Origin: Actinomycetes bacterium
GTDB taxonomy: Bacteria; Actinomycetota; Acidimicrobiia; Acidimicrobiales; RAAP-2
Direction of reading: 5' to 3'
DNA: 64,000 nucleotides
Assembly (NCBI GenBank): GCA_021828055.1
Contig: JAKATH010000002.1
Coordinates: 1-64,000, forward strand
Numbering within the stretch: position 1 is the first letter of the stretch; each line of letters opens with the position of its first letter. The notes beneath the pieces are model-generated. The model had not been told where the DNA came from. It was given only the letters and a program-made list of their open reading frames with translations, and made no database searches. A program made the translations under genes and the position numbers. Shown in pieces: positions 26,606-33,360 of the stretch.

Positions 26606-27613
26606 TCAGGCCCGCGGATGGGCCCGCTCGAAGACCTCGACCATTCGCTCCCGGCTCACGTGGGTGTAGATCTGAGTCGTCCGCAGGCTCGCATGGCCGA
26701 GCAGCTCCTGGACGACGCGGAGATCGGCGCCTCCGTCGAGGAGGTGGGTCGCCATCGAGTGGCGCAACGCGTGCGGGTGCGTCGGCACGGGTGAACGGCG
26801 GTCGACGATGCGGCGGACGTCTCGTGGCCCGAGCCGCTGGGCGCGTCGGTTCAAGAAGACGGCATCCGAAGGGCTGTCCGGTCCTGCCACGACCGTGCGG
26901 CCCTCTTCGAGCCACCTCGAGAGCGTGTCCGCGCACCGGGCGTGCACCGGGAGACGGCGCTCCTTGGCGCCCTTGCCCATCACCGTCACCGTGCGGGCGA
27001 CGAGGTCCACCCCGGCCCGGTCGAGCCCGCACAGCTCGGATACCCGGATCCCTGCTGCGTACAGCAGCTCGAGCACCGCATCGTCGCGCAGGGCGTACGC
27101 GGCGGCGAGGCCCGCCCGCTGCGCAGCGCGACCACCGCCCCCCGTTGGCTGCCGGGCGCCCGCGGCGCCGTGCCCCTCCAGCAGGATCTCGAGCTCACGT
27201 GGCGAGAGGACGTTGGGCAGCCGGCCGCCGCCCGACGGAGACCCCAGCCGCCGTGACGGATCCTCGTGGACAAGCCCACGATGGCGACCCCAGCCGAAGT
27301 AAGCGCGAAGGGCCGCAGCCTTCCGGGCGACGCTCGTCCGAGCGTACCCACGGGTCGACAGGTAGGCGAGGTACCGCCGCAGGAGCACCCGATCGACGTC
27401 CGTCGGCCCGGTGCATCCGGCACGACCGGCCCACTCGCAGAAGGCCTCCAGGTCGCCGAGGTAGGCGCGACGCGTCGCGTCGGACCGGCTGAGCAGCCAG
27501 CCGCCGAATTCCCCCAGCTGCCAGCGGGCGGCGACGCTCGCGGGCGTCGGCTCCCGTCCGCCCGTGCAGGCGGGACGAAGTGCGTCCTTCGCCCCCCGGT
27601 CTCCCGCCTCCAC
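26606..27613 (-). CDS. xerC: Tyrosine recombinase, XerC/XerD type
   Basis: Site-specific recombinase of about 335 residues. The N-terminal SAM-like DNA-binding domain (T-R-R-A-Y-L-G-D-L) is followed by the catalytic domain with Arg in G-I-R-V-S-E-L, Lys in G-K-G-A-K-E-R, H-A-L-R-H, G-H-A-S-L-R-T and the Tyr nucleophile in Q-I-Y-T-H-V. Length and motifs fit chromosome-dimer-resolving Xer proteins rather than phage integrases, and no phage genes adjoin. A Gly-rich stretch interrupts the region before the first catalytic Arg. I start it at the GTG at 27613, six bases after a TACCGT box; an upstream ATG overlaps the divergent regulator gene. Confidence 0.88.
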   Translation of the reverse strand: MEAGDRGAKDALRPACTGGREPTPASVAARWQLGEFGGWLLSRSDATRRAYLGDLEAFCEWAGRAGCTGPTDVDRVLLRRYLAYLSTRGYARTSVARKAAALRAYFGWGRHRGLVHEDPSRRLGSPSGGGRLPNVLSPRELEILLEGHGAAGARQPTGGGGRAAQRAGLAAAYALRDDAVLELLYAAGIRVSELCGLDRAGVDLVARTVTVMGKGAKERRLPVHARCADTLSRWLEEGRTVVAGPDSPSDAVFLNRRAQRLGPRDVRRIVDRRSPVPTHPHALRHSMATHLLDGGADLRVVQELLGHASLRTTQIYTHVSRERMVEVFERAHPRA

Positions 27614-27619
27614 GCCACC

Positions 27620-27625
27620 ACGGTA
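27620..27625 (-). promoter_or_regulatory. Predicted -10 box of xerC (leaderless)
   Basis: TACCGT on the minus strand is six bases before the GTG at 27613 and supports that start choice. The divergent response-regulator promoter lies about 50 bases away. Confidence 0.45.
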
Positions 27626-27671
27626 TCGCCGACCACCCCGCGAGCGGGCCCATGACCCCGGAGACAAGTCG

Positions 27672-27677
27672 TAACCT
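27672..27677 (+). promoter_or_regulatory. Predicted -10 box of the response regulator operon
   Basis: TAACCT lies seven bases before the ATG at 27685, with no ribosome-binding site between them. The transcript is predicted to be leaderless. Confidence 0.5.
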
Positions 27678-27684
27678 AGACGCC

Positions 27685-28368
27685 ATGGCAAGCCGCATCC
27701 TGGTCGTCGAGGACGACGAGCGCATCCGGTCCTCCATGCGCCTCGCTCTCGAGGGCGAGGGCTACGAGGTCGACGAGGCGGCCAACGGCGAAGAGGGGCT
27801 GGAGCATTTCTCCGGCCATCCCGCCGACGTGGCGCTCATCGACCTCATGCTCCCAGGCATGGACGGCTTCGAGTGCTGCCGGGCGCTGCGGCGCCAGAGC
27901 GCGGTGCCGATCATCATCGTCACCGCCCGGTCCGACACCCACGACGTGGTGGCGGGGCTCGAGGCGGGGGCAGACGACTACGTGACCAAGCCGTTCGTGA
28001 CCAAGGAGCTGGGCGCGCGGATCCGCGCGCTGCTCCGGCGGGTGCGGCCCGCCGACGACGAGCCGACCGTGCTCGCGTTCGGCGACCTCGAGCTCGTCCC
28101 CGAAGAAGGGGCGCTGCGGCACAAGGACGGCACCGAGGTCCACTGCACGAAGACCGAGTTCCGGCTGCTGTGCGAGCTCGCGTCCAGCCCGAACAAGGTG
28201 CTCAGCCGCGAGCAGCTGCTCGACCGGGTCTGGGGCTACGACTACTTCGGTGACGGGCGCCTCGTCGACGTCCACATCCGCCGGCTCCGGACGAAGGTCG
28301 AGCCCGACCCTGCCTTCCCCCGCCACATCCTCACCGTCCGGGGCATGGGCTACAAGCTTGTGCCCTGA
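27685..28368 (+). CDS. mtrA: OmpR-family response regulator, MtrA-like
   Basis: The 227-residue regulator has a receiver domain with the acidic pocket E-D-D-E near the N-terminus, phospho-acceptor Asp53 in L-I-D-L-M-L-P-G and Lys in V-T-K-P-F. A winged-helix output domain follows ([22 protein letters not shown]). The next two genes are a sensor kinase and a GerMN lipoprotein, the order of the mtrA-mtrB-lpqB operon controlling cell-wall and division genes in actinobacteria. The MtrA assignment rests mainly on that context. An upstream in-frame ATG at 27580 is rejected. Confidence 0.9.
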   Translation: MASRILVVEDDERIRSSMRLALEGEGYEVDEAANGEEGLEHFSGHPADVALIDLMLPGMDGFECCRALRRQSAVPIIIVTARSDTHDVVAGLEAGADDYVTKPFVTKELGARIRALLRRVRPADDEPTVLAFGDLELVPEEGALRHKDGTEVHCTKTEFRLLCELASSPNKVLSREQLLDRVWGYDYFGDGRLVDVHIRRLRTKVEPDPAFPRHILTVRGMGYKLVP

Positions 28369-29842
28369 GCCCCGCCGCAAGGCGCGTTCCGCCCCTCTGT
28401 GGACCCGCCTCGGACTGAGGGCACGGGTCACGGTGATGTTCGCCCTCGGCGCGCTCGTGCTGTCGGCGAGCATGGGCGCGCTGAGCTACTTCACGACTCG
28501 CCACGTCCTCGTCAGTGACAGCGACAAGGCAGACTTCCGCCTCGCGTTCGAGAACGCCACATCCGTGGCCCAGCACGTCGCCGCGACAGCCACAATCGTC
28601 CAGACCCTCACAAAGGTCACGACACCGAACTCGCACTCGCTCCTCGAAGAACGCGGGACATGGTACGAGCGGACATTCGACCTGACACAGGACGACATCC
28701 CAGTCTCGTTGCGCTCGATGGTCATCAACCACTCAACCGCGGCCTCGCAGACCTACACCCTCCACGGCAGCCCGCAGATCGCGATCGGCATCCCGATCAA
28801 GTCGATCCACGGCGCGTACTTCGAGGTGTTCAATGTCGAGGACCTCGCCCACACCTTGAGCGTGTTCGCGCTCGGCCTCTTCGTCGCCGGCATCGTGACC
28901 ACCGCGCTCGGGGCTGTGCTCGGCAGGTGGGCCAGCGGCCGCTCGCTCCGGCCGCTGGCCGGCGTCTCGCGTGCGGCGGTCGCCATCGCGGGTGGTGAGC
29001 TCGGTACGAGGCTCGGCTCGACGGGAGGCGACCCGGACCTCGCCGCGCTCACGAACTCGTTCAACCGGATGGTCGACCAGCTCCAGGAGCGCATCGAGCG
29101 CGAGGCGCGCTTCACCTCCGACGTGAGCCACGAGCTGCGTTCCCCCCTCACCACGTTGGCCGCGAGCCTCGGGGTGCTCGAGGGCCACGTGGAGTCCCTC
29201 GACCCGCCCGCACGGCGCGCCGTGGAGCTCCTCTCCGCTGACGTCCGGAGGTTCCAGCGGATGGTCGGCGACCTTCTCGAGATCTCGCGTTCGGACACCG
29301 GCTCGGCCGAGATCTCGCTCGAGGAGGTCGACCCCGCCGAGCTCGTCCGGCGCGCCGTCGCCGCCGTCCACCGCTCGCTGCCGATCGACACCCCGCCACC
29401 GACGGTGGAGGTCGACCCGGCCGTGAGCGGCACCCACCTCTGGGTGGACAAGCGGCGGTTCGAGCGGGTCATGTCGAACCTTCTCGAGAACGCTTCGCTG
29501 TACGGGGGCGGGGCCACGGCGGTGCGCGTGACGCCGGGCAACGGCAGCAGCATCCGGGGCCATTCGGTGCGGGTCTCCGTCGAAGACAGCGGCCCCGGGC
29601 TCCCGCCCACCGAGCGGGCGAAAGTCTTCGAGCGCTTCTACCGTGGGAACGCGGCGTTCCAGCGTGGTGCGGGCACGGGCACCGGGCTCGGCCTCGCCCT
29701 GGTGGCCGAGCACGTCCGTCTCCACGGGGGCAAGGTGTGGGCGGAGGAGGCCGAGGGCGGCGGCGCGCGGTTCACGATCGAGCTCCCCGGCCAACCTGCC
29801 GAGCCTGACGACGAGCTCGCAGAAGGAGACGGCGCTCGGTGA
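28358..29842 (+). CDS. mtrB: Sensor histidine kinase, MtrB-like
   Basis: Membrane histidine kinase of about 494 residues. A first membrane helix (V-T-V-M-F-A-L-G-A-L-V-L) is followed by an extracytoplasmic region, a second helix (F-A-L-G-L-F-V-A-G-I-V), a HAMP linker, the HisKA box with phospho-accepting His258 in D-V-S-H-E-L-R-S-P-L, and the ATPase domain with N-L-L-E-N-A, D-S-G-P-G-L and G-T-G-L-G-L-A-L. I place the start at a TTG overlapping the end of the regulator gene. GTG or ATG codons inside the first helix are alternatives, so the N-terminus is uncertain. Confidence 0.88.
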   Translation: MCPEPRRKARSAPLWTRLGLRARVTVMFALGALVLSASMGALSYFTTRHVLVSDSDKADFRLAFENATSVAQHVAATATIVQTLTKVTTPNSHSLLEERGTWYERTFDLTQDDIPVSLRSMVINHSTAASQTYTLHGSPQIAIGIPIKSIHGAYFEVFNVEDLAHTLSVFALGLFVAGIVTTALGAVLGRWASGRSLRPLAGVSRAAVAIAGGELGTRLGSTGGDPDLAALTNSFNRMVDQLQERIEREARFTSDVSHELRSPLTTLAASLGVLEGHVESLDPPARRAVELLSADVRRFQRMVGDLLEISRSDTGSAEISLEEVDPAELVRRAVAAVHRSLPIDTPPPTVEVDPAVSGTHLWVDKRRFERVMSNLLENASLYGGGATAVRVTPGNGSSIRGHSVRVSVEDSGPGLPPTERAKVFERFYRGNAAFQRGAGTGTGLGLALVAEHVRLHGGKVWAEEAEGGGARFTIELPGQPAEPDDELAEGDGAR

Positions 29843-30483
29843 GGCGCACCTTTCGGGCGCGCCGCGTGCTCGCCGCGCCCGTCACGATCGCCGTGATCGT
29901 CGCGGGCGGGCTCGCGCTCAGCGCGTGCGGGATCCCGACGCAGCGCTCGGCCAGCCCCATCTCCACAGGCGGCACCCGCATCAGCCTCCCTCACACCCAG
30001 CCGACGATCAGCCCGTGCACAAAGAGCGGCTGCGTCCCGATCGACGTCTATTTCGTGGCGGCCAGCGGGCACCTCAGGCCAGCTGGCCGGGTGGTCCCCC
30101 GCGACGCCACGCTCACGACGATCATCCGCTCCCTCCTGTCCGGTCCGACCACGGCCGAGCAGGCGCTCGGGATCCGGACGGCGCTCGGCGCCGGCATCCA
30201 GCTCCTGTCCGCGAGCGTGACAACCCACAAGAAGTCTGCGACGCTCGACTTCAACACACACTTCTTCACACTTTCCGGCACTCAGGAGGTCGTCGGCGTC
30301 GCGCAGGTCGTCTACACGGTGAACTCGATCATGCCCGGTGCCGGGGTGACCTTCGAGATCGACGGTGGGCCCATCGAAGTGCCGGTGGAGTCGGGAGCGC
30401 TCGCCACGACGATCGCGGTGCACGAGTCGCAGTACGCCTCGCTCCTCACAACCACGACGCCGACGACGACCACGACTCCCTGA
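29839..30483 (+). CDS. GerMN-domain lipoprotein, reduced LpqB-like
   Basis: The 214-residue exported protein has a signal peptide ending in the lipobox L-S-A-C, so it is predicted to be lipidated on the membrane's outer face. The body is a GerMN domain (V-D-V-Y-F-V-A-A-S-G-H-L, T-L-D-F-N-T-H-F, Q-V-V-Y-T-V-N). A Thr-rich end follows. It starts with a GTG overlapping the kinase stop by four bases. LpqB proteins in mtrAB operons have GerMN plus a large propeller-like domain; this version lacks that second part and may be a minimal form. Confidence 0.85.
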   Translation: MRRTFRARRVLAAPVTIAVIVAGGLALSACGIPTQRSASPISTGGTRISLPHTQPTISPCTKSGCVPIDVYFVAASGHLRPAGRVVPRDATLTTIIRSLLSGPTTAEQALGIRTALGAGIQLLSASVTTHKKSATLDFNTHFFTLSGTQEVVGVAQVVYTVNSIMPGAGVTFEIDGGPIEVPVESGALATTIAVHESQYASLLTTTTPTTTTTP

Positions 30484-30522
30484 CGGTGGAGCGTCGGCCG
30501 AGGGCGGGCAGGTGGGGCCGCG

Positions 30523-30882
30523 TCATCCCGTCGCCTCCGCACGCCAGCGCACCCGCGGCGCGGCGATCCAGAGGTGCTCGAGGTCGTAGAACGAGCGGAC
30601 GTCCTCCAAGAACACATGGACGACGAAATCCCCGTAGTCCATCAGCACCCAGCCGGCGTCCCGCAGCCCCTCGACGCTGAGCGGAGAACGCCCGTCCCGA
30701 GCCTTCACCTGATGCTCCACCTCTTCGACGAGGGTGCGCACCTGACGCACGTTCCGTCCGCTCGTCACGACGAACGCGTCCACGACGCCGAGCGCCTCTT
30801 CCATCGCGAGCACGACGGTGTCGTTGCCCAGCTTCTCGTCGGCCGCCGCTGCGGCGACGAGCGCCGCCCCGGGCAGGGTCAA
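30523..30882 (-). CDS. rsfS: Ribosomal silencing factor RsfS
   Basis: RsfS binds L14 on the 50S subunit and blocks subunit joining under starvation. The 119-residue protein has the compact family pattern V-V-L-A-M, F-V-V-T-S-G-R-N-V-R-Q-V, G-W-V-L-M-D-Y-G-D-F-V-V-H-V-F and F-Y-D-L-E-H-L-W. It ends the nadD-small protein-rsfS operon; its start overlaps the upstream stop by four bases. Confidence 0.95.
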   Translation of the reverse strand: MTLPGAALVAAAAADEKLGNDTVVLAMEEALGVVDAFVVTSGRNVRQVRTLVEEVEHQVKARDGRSPLSVEGLRDAGWVLMDYGDFVVHVFLEDVRSFYDLEHLWIAAPRVRWRAEATG

Positions 30883-31097
30883 CGGACCATGTCCACGACG
30901 ACGACGGCCGCGAGGAGGAACGCCACGAGCACGGCGATGCCCCCGAGGGCGTACAGGAGCCGCAGGCGCCGGGCCTTGCGCCGATGGTGGCTGATCCTGC
31001 GACGGTCCGGCGACGGGGTGGGCTCCTCCCCACCCGCCTCGGACACATGCGACGCGAGCACCGGCACCTCGCCTGCGCCCATGACCGACCCTTTCAT
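30879..31097 (-). CDS. Small membrane protein between nadD and rsfS
   Basis: The 72-residue protein has a polar, basic N-terminal half (S-H-H-R-R-K-A-R-R-L-R) and one C-terminal hydrophobic helix of about 22 residues (L-Y-A-L-G-G-I-A-V-L-V-A). That suggests a tail-anchored or single-pass protein with its basic side in the cytoplasm. Both ends overlap neighbours by ATGA: its start with the nadD stop and its stop with the rsfS start, which strongly supports real translation. I do not recognise the family. In many actinobacteria this slot holds a larger LytR/CpsA-type protein. Confidence 0.75.
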   Translation of the reverse strand: MKGSVMGAGEVPVLASHVSEAGGEEPTPSPDRRRISHHRRKARRLRLLYALGGIAVLVAFLLAAVVVVDMVR

Positions 31098-31753
31098 CTG
31101 CTGACAGCGTACAGACCGCGCGAGCAGATGCAACGGATCACCTCCTCCGGCACCAACCCGTCAACCGGCAATCCCCGTTCCAGCCGCTCGCGCACCTCCG
31201 AGCTCGACACGTCCACCGCGTCGTCGGCCACGAAAACCGTCTCCCAGCCAGGCGGGGGCAGGGCGACGCTGTGCGGGCGCGCGGCCACTGCCAGGGTGAC
31301 CGAAGCACGGAGGTCCTCGACACGCCGCCAGGTGTCGAGGCTGTCCACAAGGTCCGATCCGACGATGAGGTAGAGGTCGAGGCTTCTGCCTCGTCGAGCC
31401 GCCTCGGCTCTGAGCTGGTCCACAGTGTCCGCCGTGTAGCTGGGCCCGCCGCGATCGATCTCGATCCTCGACGGCTCCGCAGCGGGCACCAACGGCGCGA
31501 TGGCTTCGACCATGGCGAAGCGGTCCTCGGCAGGGGTGACCGACCGCAGTGGCACCTTCTGCCAGGGCTCGTTCGCGACCACGAGCAGGACCCGGTCCAG
31601 GTCCAGGGCCCGCACGCACGAGGTGGCGACGGCGACGTGCCCGCAATGTGGGGGGTCGAACGTACCTCCGAGCAGGCCGACGCGCTCGGGGCGGGTCGAC
31701 GGATGTCCAGCAAGCTGCGCGTACGCGCCCTGATCACGTGACTGACGGGGCAT
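31094..31753 (-). CDS. nadD: Nicotinate-nucleotide adenylyltransferase
   Basis: NadD forms deamido-NAD from nicotinate mononucleotide and ATP. It has the nucleotidyltransferase signature G-G-T-F-D-P-P-H-C-G-H, the W-Q-K-V-P substrate segment, L-I-V-G-S-D and the closing motif V-S-S-S-E-V-R-E-R-L. I prefer the ATG at 31753, six bases after a TACGCT box, over the ATG at 31774. The product is about 219 residues, including roughly 24 residues before the catalytic fold. It is divergent from aroF. Confidence 0.94.
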   Translation of the reverse strand: MPRQSRDQGAYAQLAGHPSTRPERVGLLGGTFDPPHCGHVAVATSCVRALDLDRVLLVVANEPWQKVPLRSVTPAEDRFAMVEAIAPLVPAAEPSRIEIDRGGPSYTADTVDQLRAEAARRGRSLDLYLIVGSDLVDSLDTWRRVEDLRASVTLAVAARPHSVALPPPGWETVFVADDAVDVSSSEVRERLERGLPVDGLVPEEVIRCICSRGLYAVSR

Positions 31754-31759
31754 CCGCGC

Positions 31760-31765
31760 AGCGTA
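31760..31765 (-). promoter_or_regulatory. Predicted -10 box of nadD (leaderless)
   Basis: TACGCT on the minus strand, six bases before the nadD ATG at 31753. The divergent aroF promoter carries the same hexamer at the same distance from its ATG. Confidence 0.5.
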
Positions 31766-31794
31766 GGCACGCAAGCACCCCCTTGCGAAGGACC

Positions 31795-31800
31795 TACGCT
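31795..31800 (+). promoter_or_regulatory. Predicted -10 box of aroF (leaderless)
   Basis: TACGCT lies six bases before the ATG at 31807 and directly abuts the ATG at 31801. That favours 31807 as the translated start. Confidence 0.5.
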
Positions 31801-31806
31801 ATGTCG

Positions 31807-33174
31807 ATGCCGGCGACGCAGCCGTGGGGACCCCACGGGGAATGGTGCACCAGCTCCTGGCGGCAGCTGCCGGCCGCGCAGCAGCCCGACTGGCCGGACG
31901 CCGAGGCGCTGAAGGAGGCGGAGGCCACCCTCGCCGCGCTGCCCCCGCTGGTCATCGCCAGCGAAGCCCGCCGCCTCGCCTCCGCGCTTGCCGCGGTCTC
32001 GAGAGGCGAGGCCTTCCTGCTCCAGGCGGGCGACTGCGCCGAGTCGTTCCGGGAGTTCAGCGCCGACGCGATCAGGGACAAGCTCAGGGTGGTGCTGCAG
32101 ATGGCGGTGACCCTCACCTACGCCGCCGGCGTCCCGGTGGTCAAGGTCGGGCGCATCGCAGGCCAGTTCGCCAAGCCCCGGACGTCCCCCGTCGAGCGCG
32201 TCGGCGGGATCGAGCTCGAGGCGTTCCGGGGACACATGGTCAACGACGAGGCATTCGACCCTTCGGCACGTCGCCCCGACCCCGGCCGCCTCGTGGCCGC
32301 CTACCACCAGGCGGCCGCCACGCTGAACCTGCTGCGCGCGTTCACGAAGGGCGGTTTCGCGGACCTCTCGCACGTCCACCGGTGGAACCAGGAGTTCGTC
32401 GCCTCGTCGGCCGAAGGGCGCCGCTACGAGCAGATCGCGACCGAGATCGACCGTGCGCTGCGGTTCATGGCCGCGTGCGGCATCGACCTCGTCGCGGAAG
32501 CGGGCCTCCACGCGACCGACGTCTGGACGAGCCACGAAGCGCTCATCCTCCATTACGAGGAGGCCCTCACGCGGCAGGACTCGCTCACCGGCGACTGGGT
32601 CGACACGTCGGGTCACTTCTTGTGGGTAGGGGAACGAACTCGTCAGATCGACGGGGCCCACATCGAGTTCCTCTCGGGGGTGATCAACCCAGTCGGGGTG
32701 AAGCTCGGCCCTTCCGTGACCCCCGACGAGGTACGCGCATTGTGCGCGCGTCTGGACCCCGAACGCACGCCAGGGCGGCTGACGCTGATATCTCGGGTGG
32801 GGATGAACGGGGTCGCGGACGTGCTGCCACCGTTGATCGACGCCGTTCGCGACGCCGGTCACCCGGTCGTCTGGGCATGCGACCCAATGCACGGCAACAC
32901 CTTCACCAGCGAGAGCGGCCGGAAGACCAGGCGCTTCGAGGACATCGTGGCGGAGCTGCGCGAATGGTTCCGCGTGCACCGGGCAATGGGCTCATGGCCC
33001 GGCGGTGTGCACGTGGAGCTCACCGGCGACGACGTCACCGAGTGCCTCGGCGGCGCCGAAGCAATCGTCGAGGACGACCTCGACCAGCGCTACACCACGA
33101 TGTGCGATCCGCGTCTGAACGCGAGGCAGTCGCTCGATCTCGCGTTCGACGTCGCGGAGCTGCTTCGGTCCTGA
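31807..33174 (+). CDS. aroF: Class II (plant-type) DAHP synthase
   Basis: The enzyme joins PEP and erythrose 4-phosphate, the first step of the shikimate pathway. The 455-residue protein matches the type II family: F-L-L-Q-A-G-D-C-A-E-S-F, V-V-K-V-G-R-I-A-G-Q-F-A-K-P-R, H-F-L-W-V-G-E-R-T-R, G-V-K-L-G-P-S and C-D-P-M-H-G-N-T. Length is normal. I choose the ATG at 31807 from promoter spacing; 31801 would add two residues. A strong hairpin follows the stop. Confidence 0.95.
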   Translation: MPATQPWGPHGEWCTSSWRQLPAAQQPDWPDAEALKEAEATLAALPPLVIASEARRLASALAAVSRGEAFLLQAGDCAESFREFSADAIRDKLRVVLQMAVTLTYAAGVPVVKVGRIAGQFAKPRTSPVERVGGIELEAFRGHMVNDEAFDPSARRPDPGRLVAAYHQAAATLNLLRAFTKGGFADLSHVHRWNQEFVASSAEGRRYEQIATEIDRALRFMAACGIDLVAEAGLHATDVWTSHEALILHYEEALTRQDSLTGDWVDTSGHFLWVGERTRQIDGAHIEFLSGVINPVGVKLGPSVTPDEVRALCARLDPERTPGRLTLISRVGMNGVADVLPPLIDAVRDAGHPVVWACDPMHGNTFTSESGRKTRRFEDIVAELREWFRVHRAMGSWPGGVHVELTGDDVTECLGGAEAIVEDDLDQRYTTMCDPRLNARQSLDLAFDVAELLRS

Positions 33175-33181
33175 CACATTG

Positions 33182-33215
33182 CGCGTACGGCGCTGCTCCA
33201 CATGCGCCGTACGCG
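33182..33215 (+). terminator. Hairpin terminator after aroF
   Basis: Twelve-base arms (CGCGTACGGCGC and its exact complement) enclose a ten-base loop, beginning seven bases after the aroF stop. No U-tract follows. It probably ends the aroF transcript. Confidence 0.65.
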
Positions 33216-33219
33216 TCGG

Positions 33220-33303
33220 TGCAGCACGCAATCACGGATGCACCGGTCGGTGCACGACATGGCCGCGCCAAGTCCGTGCATCATGCAACGACACCTGCAT
33301 GCA
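33220..33303. promoter_or_regulatory. TGCA-rich operator-like cluster
   Basis: Seven TGCA words occur in 84 bases, at 33220, 33239, 33251, 33277, 33284, 33296 and 33300. Two form the perfect dyad TGCACCGGTCGGTGCA (33239-33254) and two form the palindrome TGCATGCA (33296-33303). The cluster lies between the aroF terminator and the secreted repeat protein. Its density suggests binding sites for a regulator of that gene; no known regulator is recognised. Confidence 0.45.
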
Positions 33304-33360
33304 CGCGCTTTTCGGCGTTTCACTTGCTTGTGGCACATTCGCCGTCAACAATTCCTCCGA

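Noticed and set aside
26606-27613. Phage integrase marking an integrated element
   Set aside because: No phage genes, attachment-site duplications or adjacent tRNA; motifs and size fit a housekeeping Xer recombinase.
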